From the NCBI GenBank assembly GCA_012744475.1, contig JAAYBV010000033.1:1-48462 (forward strand): 48,462 nucleotides of DNA. The letters are read 5' to 3'. How positions within the stretch are numbered: position 1 is the first letter of the stretch; every line of letters starts with the position of its first letter. The DNA is from Phycisphaerae bacterium (GTDB lineage: Bacteria; Planctomycetota; Phycisphaerae; Sedimentisphaerales; Anaerobacaceae). Positions 9,501-17,745 of the stretch are shown piece after piece. Both the position numbers and the translations under genes were made by a program. The notes under the pieces were generated by a model. It saw only the letters and a program-made list of their open reading frames with translations, was not told the origin of the DNA and searched no databases.

Positions 9501-9967
9501 ACATCACCAAGAACGGGCGAAACGCCGGCGCGAAGATGGCGGTCTTCGTTCTCGAAGACCTCCAGGGCACCGCCGAGGTGGTCCTCTTCCCCGACACGCT
9601 CAATCAATTCGGTTCGCTGCTGGTTCCGGACACCGTGGTCTTCGTCCGAGGCAAGACCGATTATCGACGGGAGAAACCCAATATCATCGCCTCCGAGCTG
9701 ATTCCTCTCGAGCGGGCGCGCGAGAAGCTGGCCAGAGGGGTCAAGATTCGGCTCGACGCCCGCGAGGTGACGCAGGAGAAGATCGTGCACATCCGAAGCA
9801 TCTGCCAACGGCACAAGGGGGACCGCCCGCTGTCGGTCGTGGTTCGCACCGGCAAGGGCAAGGTCTACGCCACCGCCGACCGCGCGCTGTGCGTCAACCC
9901 CGACGTGGAGTTCTGCCGGCAGATGAAACAGCTCGTCGGCGACGAGAACTTCGCCTTGGCAAAGTGA
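6503..9967 (+). CDS. dnaE: DNA polymerase III subunit alpha
   Basis: 1154 residues, the usual length of the DnaE1 type. The N-terminal PHP domain begins with [16 protein letters not shown] and contains [10 protein letters not shown]. The catalytic palm carries the metal-binding pair in [20 protein letters not shown]; the residue after the DID pair is Cys rather than the more common Phe. The thumb and fingers include [16 protein letters not shown]-like and HACGVVIAD segments and LYRPGPM. Further on are [30 protein letters not shown], a helix-hairpin-helix region ([16 protein letters not shown]) and a C-terminal OB fold ([11 protein letters not shown]). This is the replicative polymerase. It starts the co-directional housekeeping block. 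Confidence 0.97.
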   Translation: [1154 protein letters not shown]

Positions 9968-10001
9968 CAAAGGACCCACCATAGTGAAAGGGATGCGAAC
10001 C

Positions 10002-10376
10002 ATGCGAGAGGACAGAACACGTACGAGTCGGCTTGTTTTCGTCGGAATCTATCTGCTGTTGGTGTTGCCGCTGTTGGGCGGGTGCCGCACCAGCGGGTCT
10101 TTGCAGTCCGATGGTTTGCCGGCGGAGGAATACCTCGTCGGCGGCGGCATGGTGATCAACTGGCAGGCCCCGGCCGAGGGGACCGCCTATCTGGTGGAAA
10201 AGGCCAGCGGCAAGATCGTCGAGACGCGGTCGATGAAACGCGGCGACACATACGATTTCTCCATTGCATCCACCGGCCAGGCGGCGGAGTTCGAGAAGGT
10301 GATGGGCGTCAAGCTGTCGGAAGCGCGTCTGATGCTCTATTTCGAGCCGGCCGGCGCGAAACGTTCGGGTCTGTAG
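10002..10376 (+). CDS. Small lipoprotein of unknown function
   Basis: 124 residues from ATG 10002, with GAAAGGG ending nine bases upstream; a GTG at 9984 or an ATG at 9993 in the same frame are alternatives. The N-terminus is a lipoprotein signal peptide (VFVGIYLLLVLPLLGGC, lipobox LLGGC). The mature part of about 90 residues has the pattern EEYLVGGGMVINWQAP, AYLVEKASGKIVETRSM and GDTYDFSIAS, suggesting a small beta-rich domain. It starts 34 bp after dnaE, so it may be co-transcribed. I do not recognise the family. Confidence 0.75.
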   Translation: MREDRTRTSRLVFVGIYLLLVLPLLGGCRTSGSLQSDGLPAEEYLVGGGMVINWQAPAEGTAYLVEKASGKIVETRSMKRGDTYDFSIASTGQAAEFEKVMGVKLSEARLMLYFEPAGAKRSGL

Positions 10377-10388
10377 GCGGGCGCAACG

Positions 10389-10646
10389 ATGAGAGACCGA
10401 ATGCGAGATGACACCACCGCCGAGGCCCTTGCCGTGCAGTTCCGGATCTTGCGTCGCATGGGTCCTGCCGGCAGGGCGGCCATGACATTCGAGTTGAGCG
10501 ACAACCTGCGGGAACTGGTCGCCGCCGGCGTGCGCCATCGCCATCCTCTCTGGGATGAACGGGCTGTTGAACGGGAAGTGATACGCCTGATGATTGGCGA
10601 TGAGCTGTTCCGACGGGCGTATGGGAAGGGGTCGGCGTCGCGATGA
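10389..10646 (+). CDS. Putative antitoxin of a MenA/Rv0078B-like module
   Basis: 85 residues, hydrophilic and predicted helical. The central pattern is LAVQFRILRRMGPAGRAAMTFELSDNLRELVAAGVRHRHP, described here by its key parts: a helix ending in MGPAGRAAM, then ELSDNLREL, then AGVRHRHPLW. The end is the short LMIGDELFRRAYG motif. From memory this resembles small proteins annotated as Rv0078B-related antitoxins. Its stop codon overlaps the start of the next gene in an ATGA (10643-10646), implying translational coupling. The partner is a nucleotidyltransferase-fold protein, which fits a MenA-MenT-like toxin-antitoxin pair. The assignment rests on remembered family resemblance and gene arrangement. 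Confidence 0.65.
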   Translation: MRDRMRDDTTAEALAVQFRILRRMGPAGRAAMTFELSDNLRELVAAGVRHRHPLWDERAVEREVIRLMIGDELFRRAYGKGSASR

Positions 10647-11221
10647 CCACCCAGCAAGAGTTCCTTCTGCGTCTGACGGGATTCCTCGATGAAGCCGGCA
10701 TACCGTATATGACGGCTGGTTCCGTCAGCAGCAGTATTCACGGCCGCCCCCGGGCAACGCAGGATGCGGATGTGGTGATCGACCCCACAGAGGATCAGCT
10801 CGAATCCTTCATCGCTCTGCTTGGGCAGAGTTGCTATGTCAGCCGGGATGCAGCCTTCGAAGCATTGCACTGCCGGACCATGTTCAACGTCATCGGGCTC
10901 GAGGGCGGCTGGAAGGCAGACCTCATCATTCGCAAGGACAGGCCCTTCAGCCGCCAGGAGTTCGAACGCCGCTGTCGAATCGACGTGATGGGCCAGATGC
11001 TCTGGGTGGTCACTCCGGAGGACAGCATTCTCAGCAAGCTCGAGTGGATGCGGGGACGCGAGTCTGAGATGCAGTATGCAGATGCGTTGGGAGTGGCCAT
11101 TGCCCAGTGGGGCACCCTGGATATGGAATACCTTGGCGCATGGGCCAAAGAACTCGGTGTTGAAGATGTGTTGACTGGCCTGTTGCACGAGGCCCAAGCG
11201 AAGGCCGACGCAATCGGCTGA
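10643..11221 (+). CDS. Nucleotidyltransferase-fold protein, MenT/AbiEii-like putative toxin
   Basis: 192 residues. The nucleotidyltransferase signature is clear: G26-S27 in AGSVSSSIHGRPRATQDAD, followed by the metal-binding D41-x-D43. The sequence continues with a strand rich in hydrophobics (VVIDPTEDQLESF), then ADLIIRK and a helix-rich C-terminus containing TPEDSILSKLEWM, in which the ED/K positions are typical of AbiEii/DUF6036-like proteins. MenT-type enzymes of Mycobacterium add pyrimidines to tRNA 3' ends and block translation. Here that activity is only inferred. Its start overlaps the preceding small gene by 4 bp, and the pair lies between a lipoprotein gene and tmk. It could instead be a non-toxic family member. 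Confidence 0.75.
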   Translation: MTTQQEFLLRLTGFLDEAGIPYMTAGSVSSSIHGRPRATQDADVVIDPTEDQLESFIALLGQSCYVSRDAAFEALHCRTMFNVIGLEGGWKADLIIRKDRPFSRQEFERRCRIDVMGQMLWVVTPEDSILSKLEWMRGRESEMQYADALGVAIAQWGTLDMEYLGAWAKELGVEDVLTGLLHEAQAKADAIG

Positions 11222-11237
11222 TTCGGGAGGTGGCGGT

Positions 11238-11888
11238 TTGAAGAAAGCGTTGGGTGGCAAGTTCATCGTGTTGGATGGGCCGGATGGGTGCGGCAAGAGC
11301 ACGCAGACGCGACTGCTGGGCCAGTGGCTGCGCGAGCAGGGTGTGGCGAGCGCGAGCTTTCGCGATCCGGGAACGACCGTCATCGGCGAGAAGATTCGCG
11401 AGATCCTGCTGAGCACCGCCCACTATGCGATGACCACGCCGACGGAGGTGTTGCTCTACATGGCGGCGCGTGCCCAGCTCTGGGTTGAGGAGATCGCGCC
11501 GGCCCTGCGGGAGGGCAAGTGCGTGCTCCTGGACCGCTGGCTTTCGAGCACGTGCGCCTATCAGGGCCACGCCGGGCGGTTCGGCGCCGAGAAGGTGATC
11601 GCTATCGCCACCGATTCGCTCGATCGGGTCTGGCCCGACCTGACAATCGTGCTCGACGTGGACCTGGCGGTGGCGGCCGAACGGCTCAACCGAACGCTGG
11701 ATCGGATGGAGCAGAAGGGCGACAACTATCATCGAGAGGTTCGCGAGGGTTTTCTCAAGCTTGCCGAAGGCCGGGAGGATTTCGTGGTGATCGACTCGGC
11801 CGCGGGGATCGACGCGGTTCACGAGCGCGTCATTGCCGCCGTTCAGCGGTTGGGTGCATCGTCCCAGCGCAAGGCGCAGGACCGATAG
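11238..11888 (+). CDS. tmk: Thymidylate kinase (dTMP kinase)
   Basis: 216 residues from a TTG start selected by the strong ribosome-binding site GGGAGGTGG (11225-11233). The P-loop reads FIVLDGPDGCGKSTQ near residue 8. The dTMP-binding DR(W/Y) segment is LLDRWLSSTCAYQGHA, with the usual family phrase SSTxAYQG. LID-region arginines occur around AERLNRTLDRME. The enzyme phosphorylates dTMP to dTDP for DNA synthesis. It is followed at 58 bp by holB and then a RicT homologue, an order shared with Firmicutes. Confidence 0.95.
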   Translation: MKKALGGKFIVLDGPDGCGKSTQTRLLGQWLREQGVASASFRDPGTTVIGEKIREILLSTAHYAMTTPTEVLLYMAARAQLWVEEIAPALREGKCVLLDRWLSSTCAYQGHAGRFGAEKVIAIATDSLDRVWPDLTIVLDVDLAVAAERLNRTLDRMEQKGDNYHREVREGFLKLAEGREDFVVIDSAAGIDAVHERVIAAVQRLGASSQRKAQDR

Positions 11889-11946
11889 GACGAATGGGAC
11901 CTACGCCGATCCTCACAGGTGCGAGTTCACGTATCGTGGTCTGAAT

Positions 11947-13077
11947 ATGCCGTTGAAAGATATCTTCTGTCAGGACGGGGCGATTGAGATCTTGCAGCGC
12001 GGGCGCGCCGCCGAGCGTGCCGCACATGCCTATATCTTCGCCGGACTCGAAGGGGTGGGCAAGTACACGACCGCCCGCGCATGGGCCAGGCTCCTGCTCT
12101 GTAGCAGTCCTGTCACCTCCGGCCGTTCCGATCACCTCTTTGCCGACAGTTGCGGCTCGTGTGAATCGTGCATACTGTTCGAGAGCGATGCGCACCCCGA
12201 CTACTCCCACGTCTACAAGGAGCTTCTGGAGTTCACCAGAGACGGCAAGGGACGCAAGCCGCCGGTGGAGTTGCCGATCGACGTCGTCCGCGAATTCCTG
12301 CTGGAGAAGGTCGCCATCCGCCCGACGGTGTCCGGGCACCGGGTCTTCGTTGTCAGCGAGGCAGAGAAGCTAAACGCCTCCAGTCAGAACGCGCTGCTGA
12401 AGGTGTTGGAGGAGCCGCCGCACTACTGCACGATCATCATTCTGTGCACCCGCCTCGAACAACTGCTGCCGACGACGAAGTCGCGCTGCCAGATCATCCG
12501 GTTCGGACCGGTCGCAGAAGACCGGATTGTCGGCCGTCTGGCCGAGATGGGGCTCGATCGCTCCGGCGCCCAGTTCTTCGCCAGACTCGCTCAGGGCAGT
12601 CTGGGACTGGCCTGCCAGTGGGCCAGGCTGGAGAGCGGAGGTCTGGCCCTGTTCGACGCCAAGAAGACAATCGTCTCTGCCGTGGCGGGTCTTCAGCGGG
12701 CCGACGTTCTGGAATTGGCCGAACGGTTCATCGCCTGTGCCAAGGAGATCGCTGCCGCCTGGGCCGACCTCGACAAAGCGGTCAGCAAGAGCGATCTTAC
12801 CCGGCGGGCACAGAAGACCGTCATCCAGATCGTCCTTTCCGCGTTTCACGATGCGATGCTGGTCAACGTCGTGCCGAAACACCCTCTGATTCACTTCGAT
12901 CAGGACAGGGAGATTGCCCGCTTGGCGAGCCGGCTGGACCCCGAAAGGGCCGCCAGGGGCATCGACGAGGGCTATGAAGCCCTCCGCTGGATCGACGCCA
13001 ACGTCAACGAGAAGCTAATTTTCGAGCGGCTGTTGTTTCGTCTGGCCCCGTCTGCTATAATCCCTCCAGCGCGTTAA
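11947..13077 (+). CDS. holB: DNA polymerase III subunit delta'
   Basis: 376 residues from ATG 11947. The N-terminal AAA+ domain has a degenerate P-loop, GLEGVGKYTTA, with Tyr in place of the Ser/Thr after Lys, as expected for a delta' subunit that does not hydrolyse ATP. A zinc module follows (CGSCESC with upstream Cys). Then come the conserved delta'/gamma segments VSEAEKLNASSQNALLKVLE, EPPHYCTIIILC and the sensor-1 SRC motif in TTKSRCQIIRF. It is part of the clamp loader that places the beta clamp on DNA. The C-terminal collar region is helical, as usual. Confidence 0.92.
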   Translation: MPLKDIFCQDGAIEILQRGRAAERAAHAYIFAGLEGVGKYTTARAWARLLLCSSPVTSGRSDHLFADSCGSCESCILFESDAHPDYSHVYKELLEFTRDGKGRKPPVELPIDVVREFLLEKVAIRPTVSGHRVFVVSEAEKLNASSQNALLKVLEEPPHYCTIIILCTRLEQLLPTTKSRCQIIRFGPVAEDRIVGRLAEMGLDRSGAQFFARLAQGSLGLACQWARLESGGLALFDAKKTIVSAVAGLQRADVLELAERFIACAKEIAAAWADLDKAVSKSDLTRRAQKTVIQIVLSAFHDAMLVNVVPKHPLIHFDQDREIARLASRLDPERAARGIDEGYEALRWIDANVNEKLIFERLLFRLAPSAIIPPAR

Positions 13078-13152
13078 TTCCGTGTAGTTCTCCATCTACG
13101 GGATTCCCGTTCCCATCTGGTGTATGGCGGACTCCCGGTTAGGATTGTCGAT

Positions 13153-14151
13153 ATGACCGAAACAACAGTCAAGCAGAAGCCGATCAAGGGCCGGAAATAC
13201 CTGCTGGTTCGCTACGGGCGGATGAATACGCTGGGCCTGTTCGAACATGAGGAAGTGCAAGTCCCCAAGACGCCGGCGCGGGTCGTGGTCAAGACGGACA
13301 AAGGGCTCGAACTGGGCTATATCGTCGGCCAGCCGACCTCCTACAAGGAGGGGCGCTTTCGCTTCACCGACGAGCAGATTGCCAGCTACTTCGCCAACAG
13401 CGACATCAATTTCGTCAACGAGATCGCCGGCAAGGTCATTCGCATCGCGACCGCCGACGACATCAGCGAAGAGCAGCACCTGACGAAGATCACCGACGAG
13501 GAGATCGCCTGCTGCGAGCGCTTCGTCAAGGAATTGGGACTGAAGATGAAGATCGTCGGCGCTGAGCACATCTTCGGCGGCGAACGCATCGTCTTCTACT
13601 TCATGGCCGATGGGCGCATCGATTTCCGCGAGCTGGTTCGGCGGCTGGCCCAGGAATACCAGACGCGGATCGAGATGCGTCAGATCGGTTCGCGCGACGA
13701 GGCCAAGCTGCTGGGCGACGTCGAGAGCTGCGGCCAGGAATGCTGTTGCATCCGTTTTCTCCAGTTGCTCAAGCCGGTGAACATGCGGATGGCGAAGATG
13801 CAGAAGGCGACGCTCGACCCGTCCAAGATCTCCGGCTACTGCGGCCGGCTCAAGTGCTGCCTGCGCTACGAGGACGAGACCTATACGTCGCTCAAGAAAC
13901 GGCTGCCCAAGAGAAGCACGTGGGTGCAGGCCAAACGAGGGGAAGGCAAGTTCTTCGAAGGCAAGGTCGTCGACACGCAGATTCTGACCCAGCTTGTCGT
14001 CGTGGAATCCGAGAACGGCGAGCGGGCGGCGTTCCCCGTGGATGAGGTCACGATCCTCCCGGCCCCTCCGGTCCGCCCGGAGAAGCCCGAGGGCAAAGAG
14101 CTGCCGCCGCCCCGTCGGCCCCGCCGCGGCGGCGATCCCCGAAAGAGATAG
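13153..14151 (+). CDS. ricT: PSP1/RicT-like regulatory iron-sulfur protein
   Basis: 332 residues from ATG 13153; an in-frame GTG at 13120 is an alternative. The PSP1 C-terminal domain is evident: VVKTDKGLELGYIVG near the start, GAEHIFGGERIVFYFMADGR, IDFRELVRRLAQEYQTRIEM, then the cysteine clusters CGQECCC (about residue 193) and GYCGRLKCCL (about residue 230). In Bacillus subtilis, RicT (YaaT) works with RicA and RicF in a complex that holds [4Fe-4S] clusters and promotes RNase Y activity and mRNA maturation. The position directly after holB matches the Bacillus order. The C-terminal 30 residues are Pro/Arg-rich and probably disordered. RicA and RicF partners are not in the window. Confidence 0.85.
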   Translation: MTETTVKQKPIKGRKYLLVRYGRMNTLGLFEHEEVQVPKTPARVVVKTDKGLELGYIVGQPTSYKEGRFRFTDEQIASYFANSDINFVNEIAGKVIRIATADDISEEQHLTKITDEEIACCERFVKELGLKMKIVGAEHIFGGERIVFYFMADGRIDFRELVRRLAQEYQTRIEMRQIGSRDEAKLLGDVESCGQECCCIRFLQLLKPVNMRMAKMQKATLDPSKISGYCGRLKCCLRYEDETYTSLKKRLPKRSTWVQAKRGEGKFFEGKVVDTQILTQLVVVESENGERAAFPVDEVTILPAPPVRPEKPEGKELPPPRRPRRGGDPRKR

Positions 14152-14167
14152 ACCCTGAGGACGATAC

Positions 14168-16186
14168 ATGCCTCGACAGATCGTAGTCACTTCGGCGCTG
14201 CCCTATGCCAACGGCCCGATCCACATCGGGCACCTGGTGGAATACCTCCAGACCGACATCTGGGTGCGTTTTCAGAAGGCGTGCGGCAACCGATGCCTCT
14301 ACTTCTGCGCCGACGATACGCACGGCACACCCATCATGATCAGCGCCCGAAAAGCCGGCATTACGCCGGAGGAATTGATCGCGCGGATCCACAAGGAGCA
14401 CAAGGCCGATTTCGACAGCTTCCACGTCGAGTTCGACAACTACTACACCACTCATTCGCCCGAGAACCAGCAGCTCAGTGAGCTGATCTTCCAGCGGCTC
14501 GACCAGGCCGGCTCGATCGCTCGGCGCGACATCGAGCAGACCTACTGCGAAAACTGCAAGATGCCGCTGCCCGATCGGTACGTGCGCGGCACGTGCCCGC
14601 GCTGCGGCGCGCTCGATCAGTACGGCGATTCCTGCGAGATGTGCGGTTCGACGTATCAGCCCAAGGACCTGGTCGATCCGCGCTGCGCCACGTGCGGCGC
14701 GGCGCCGGTGCTTCAGACCTCGAAGCATTACTTCTTCAAACTGGCGGACTATGAAGACCGGCTCAGAGCGCTGCTGGGCAGCGGCCACACACAGAAATCC
14801 GTCGCCAACAAGCTCAATGAGTGGTTCCAGGCGGGACTGAAGGACTGGGACATCTCACGCGATGGGCCCTATTTCGGGTTCAAGATTCCCGGCGAGCAGA
14901 ACAAGTACTTCTACGTTTGGCTTGATGCGCCCATCGGCTACATGGCCTCCGCCAAGAACTACTGCGAGCGGCACGGCCTGGATTTCGACGAGCTCTGGAA
15001 CGGCACCGACAACGAGCTGTACCACTTCATCGGCAAGGACATCATGTACTTTCATGCGCTGTTCTGGCCGGCCATGCTCATGGGCGCGGGATTCAAGACC
15101 GCCAACAAGCTCTTCGTCCACGGATTCCTCACCGTCAACGGCGAGAAGATGAGCAAGTCGCGCGGGACGTTCATCCGTGCGGCCACGTTCGCACGCCATC
15201 TCGACCCGGAAAGCCTGCGATACTACTACGCCAGCAAGCTGACCGACACGGTGGGGGACATCGATCTGGGCGTCGAGGATTTCGTCAACAAGACGAACGC
15301 CGACATCGTGGGCAAGTACGCCAATCTCGCCTCGCGGTCGGGCCCGATGCTGGCCAGCAAACTCGGCGGCCGGCTCGGCCGGCTGGACGCGGAAGGGCGG
15401 CAACTCGTTGAGAAGCTCGCCGCCGCGAAGGATGCCATCGTTGCCGGCTATGAGGGTCTCGATTACGCCTCCGTGGTCCGTGCGATCAGCGCGTTGGCGG
15501 ATGAGGCCAATCGCTACGTCGAGTTGAAACAGCCTTGGGCGATGATCAAGGTCGAGCCGGAGCGGACGCGGGCGACGCTCACCGCGGTGTTGAACGCCAT
15601 GAGGGTCCTGACGATCTACCTCAAGCCCATCCTGCCGAAGTTCGCCGAGAAGGTCGAGAAGTTTCTGAACGTCGCGCCGCTGGGCTTCGCGGACGTGGAC
15701 AGGACCCTGGAAGATCATCAGATTGGTACGTTTGAACGGTTGTTCGAGAGAATTGACGAGGAGCAGGTACAGACCATGCTGGAAGAAAGTAAGGAAGGCC
15801 AGGCCCCCAAGGCGGCCGCAGCGCCGGAACCCGTGAAAGAGGCGGTCGCGCCCTTCAAACCCGAAGTGACCATCGAAGATTTCGCCAAGCTCGACCTGCG
15901 CATCGCCAAGGTGGTGAAGGCCGAGCCCGTTGAAGGAGCGGACAAGCTGCTGCATCTGGTGCTGGACGTGGGCGGAGTCGAGCGGAACGTCCTGGCGGGC
16001 ATCGCCAAGGCTTATCAGCCCGATCAGCTCGTGGGCCGGCTGGTGGTGTTCTTCGCCAACCTCAAACCACGCAAGATGAAGTTCGGCACCTCCGAAGGCA
16101 TGATTCTGGCCTGTGGTCCCGGCGGCAGCGACGTGTTTCTCCTGTCGCCCGACGCCGGCGCGACTTCCGGACTGGCCGTGTCGTGA
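14168..16186 (+). CDS. metG: Methionyl-tRNA synthetase with C-terminal tRNA-binding domain
   Basis: 672 residues. The class I HIGH signature is PIHIGHL (H19-H22) and the KMSKS loop is GEKMSKSRG near residue 326. Between them are paired zinc knuckles (CENC, CPRC, CEMC, CATC), the two-zinc MetRS arrangement. An anticodon-binding helical domain follows, then an Ala/Pro linker and a Trbp111-like EMAP domain (about residues 565-672, starting [16 protein letters not shown]). That domain binds tRNA and mediates dimerisation. The enzyme charges initiator and elongator tRNAs with methionine. It starts 16 bp after the RicT homologue with CCTGAGG as the ribosome-binding site. Confidence 0.97.
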   Translation: MPRQIVVTSALPYANGPIHIGHLVEYLQTDIWVRFQKACGNRCLYFCADDTHGTPIMISARKAGITPEELIARIHKEHKADFDSFHVEFDNYYTTHSPENQQLSELIFQRLDQAGSIARRDIEQTYCENCKMPLPDRYVRGTCPRCGALDQYGDSCEMCGSTYQPKDLVDPRCATCGAAPVLQTSKHYFFKLADYEDRLRALLGSGHTQKSVANKLNEWFQAGLKDWDISRDGPYFGFKIPGEQNKYFYVWLDAPIGYMASAKNYCERHGLDFDELWNGTDNELYHFIGKDIMYFHALFWPAMLMGAGFKTANKLFVHGFLTVNGEKMSKSRGTFIRAATFARHLDPESLRYYYASKLTDTVGDIDLGVEDFVNKTNADIVGKYANLASRSGPMLASKLGGRLGRLDAEGRQLVEKLAAAKDAIVAGYEGLDYASVVRAISALADEANRYVELKQPWAMIKVEPERTRATLTAVLNAMRVLTIYLKPILPKFAEKVEKFLNVAPLGFADVDRTLEDHQIGTFERLFERIDEEQVQTMLEESKEGQAPKAAAAPEPVKEAVAPFKPEVTIEDFAKLDLRIAKVVKAEPVEGADKLLHLVLDVGGVERNVLAGIAKAYQPDQLVGRLVVFFANLKPRKMKFGTSEGMILACGPGGSDVFLLSPDAGATSGLAVS

Positions 16187-16262
16187 CAATCAGCTCAATG
16201 AGTCCAATCGGTCCGACCGGTCCAATGGAACCTGTATGGTTGTGGTCCGTGCAGAAAGGCAT

Positions 16263-16616
16263 ATGAAGAAAGGTATTGACCAAATCGCGATCGCCGACGG
16301 CCGCTTCAGCGTGGCGGCCTTCAAGTTCGTCTACGAAGGGCTCGCCTACACGATCAAGAACATCGTCGGCGAACAGCAGCACGTCAGCGGCCAGACCCTG
16401 TGCGAGGGGCTCCGTCGAATGGCCGCCGAGAAATACGGCCGGCTCGCCCCCATGGTCCTGCGTTCCTGGGGCCTCAAGACCACACGCCATTTCGGCGAGA
16501 TTGTCTACACGCTGATCGAACACGAGTGGATGAGCGCCCAGCCCACCGACACCATCGACGACTTCAACAACGTCTATGATTTCCAGACCGCCTTCGACGA
16601 CCTCGTCGCCTTCTGA
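16263..16616 (+). CDS. Minf_1886 family protein
   Basis: 117 residues from ATG 16263, with GAAAGG just upstream. The sequence has the family phrases FKFVYEGLAYTIK, QQHVSGQTLCEGLRRMA, LRSWGLKTTRHFGEIVYTLIEHEWM and a closing DDFNNVYDFQTAF. I recognise this as the short Minf_1886-type protein found in Planctomycetes and Verrucomicrobia. Its biochemical role is not known to me. There is no signal peptide or membrane segment, so it should be cytoplasmic. It is 76 bp downstream of metG, separated by a short stretch with three 9-base repeats. Confidence 0.8.
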   Translation: MKKGIDQIAIADGRFSVAAFKFVYEGLAYTIKNIVGEQQHVSGQTLCEGLRRMAAEKYGRLAPMVLRSWGLKTTRHFGEIVYTLIEHEWMSAQPTDTIDDFNNVYDFQTAFDDLVAF

Positions 16617-16679
16617 GCAACTGTTTCCAAAAGCCAGGCAGGAGCGCGCGCGGTCCGACCTACCCGGGATCTTCCGCAC

Positions 16680-17642
16680 TTATCTGAAGTACAGCAAATA
16701 GCCGGTATAGCCCGCATACCCCATTATCAGGAGCAGTGCCTCCCAGCGATCCAGGCGGTGTTTCTGCCCTGTGAACATGACGAGAAACAGGACCAACGTC
16801 GCACCGATCAGAGCGGTCATATCGATGTTGAAGCTGTTTTGATACTGCGCCGGCCGGATCACGGCACTGAGGCCGAGAATCCAGAGGATATTGAAGATGT
16901 TGGAGCCCACGACGTTCCCGACAGCGATATCGGAATGGCGTCGGTACGCGGCTACCGAGGAGGTCGCCAGTTCCGGCAGGGAGGTGCCCGCCGCCACAAT
17001 CGTGCAGCCGATGAATTTCTCACTGACGTTCAGCAGGCGTCCCATCGCCACTGCCCCGTTCAGGCTCAGTCTGGCCCCGAGCGCGAGCAGGCCGAGTCCT
17101 CCGGTAACGAAAAGCAGCGAGGACGCCAGGGAATACTCCTTCGTGTGGTGTTCCTCGTCCGTATCCAGTCTGGCGATGCCGAGGATGTATGTCAGGAAGA
17201 TCGCAAACAGCAACACCAACACCAGCCCGTCGTTGCGAGACAGCATACAGGTGGCTGAAACACCGTCCCAAGTATCGTTGACCAGAAACAGAAGGGAGAG
17301 CGTGACCAGCAGGGAGAAAGGGATTTCCTTCCACACGGTGTTCCACTGAACCGTGAGAGGATAGATCAGGCCGGAGACCCCCAGGATGAAAAGGAGGTTG
17401 AAGAGATTGCTGCCGATGATATTGCCGAAGACGATGTCGTTCTTGCCATCCATCGACGCCAGGGTGTTGACAGCCAGTTCAGGCGTGGATGTGCCGAAGG
17501 CGACGATGGTCAGTCCGATCACGATCTCGGCGATCCCGAACCTCTTTCCCAGCGACGCCGCGCCGCGCACGAGCGCTTCGGCCCCGAGCACGAGCAGCGC
17601 CAAGCCACTGACGACCAGCAGAAGGGATATCCCCAGCGACAT
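16680..17642 (-). CDS. Calcium/sodium antiporter, YrbG-like CaCA family
   Basis: 320 residues with about ten transmembrane helices in two homologous halves. The alpha-1 repeat has VAFGTSTPELAVN and GNIIGSNLFNLLFILG. The alpha-2 repeat has AAGTSLPELATSSVAA and GNVVGSNIFNILWILG. The acidic Glu in each GTS-PE motif is the ion-binding residue of the family. The halves are joined by a cytoplasmic loop (LDTDEEHHTKEY). The protein exchanges Ca2+ (or K+/Na+) across the cytoplasmic membrane. It lies 103 bp downstream of the GNAT gene at the end of the minus-strand set and may be a separate unit. Confidence 0.93.
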   Translation of the reverse strand: MSLGISLLLVVSGLALLVLGAEALVRGAASLGKRFGIAEIVIGLTIVAFGTSTPELAVNTLASMDGKNDIVFGNIIGSNLFNLLFILGVSGLIYPLTVQWNTVWKEIPFSLLVTLSLLFLVNDTWDGVSATCMLSRNDGLVLVLLFAIFLTYILGIARLDTDEEHHTKEYSLASSLLFVTGGLGLLALGARLSLNGAVAMGRLLNVSEKFIGCTIVAAGTSLPELATSSVAAYRRHSDIAVGNVVGSNIFNILWILGLSAVIRPAQYQNSFNIDMTALIGATLVLFLVMFTGQKHRLDRWEALLLIMGYAGYTGYLLYFR

Positions 17643-17745
17643 ACACGATTCCTTGATTGCACCAACGTGTCCATGATCTCTCGTCCGGCGGATCCGCGTT
17701 CGGTTCGCGCGATGAGACCGCTCAAAGTCTATCGCGCGGATGAAC

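Noticed and set aside
7181-10003. Minus-strand open frame of 940 codons opposite dnaE
   Set aside because: Full overlap with an unmistakable dnaE; the frame is a codon-bias shadow with no ribosome-binding site.
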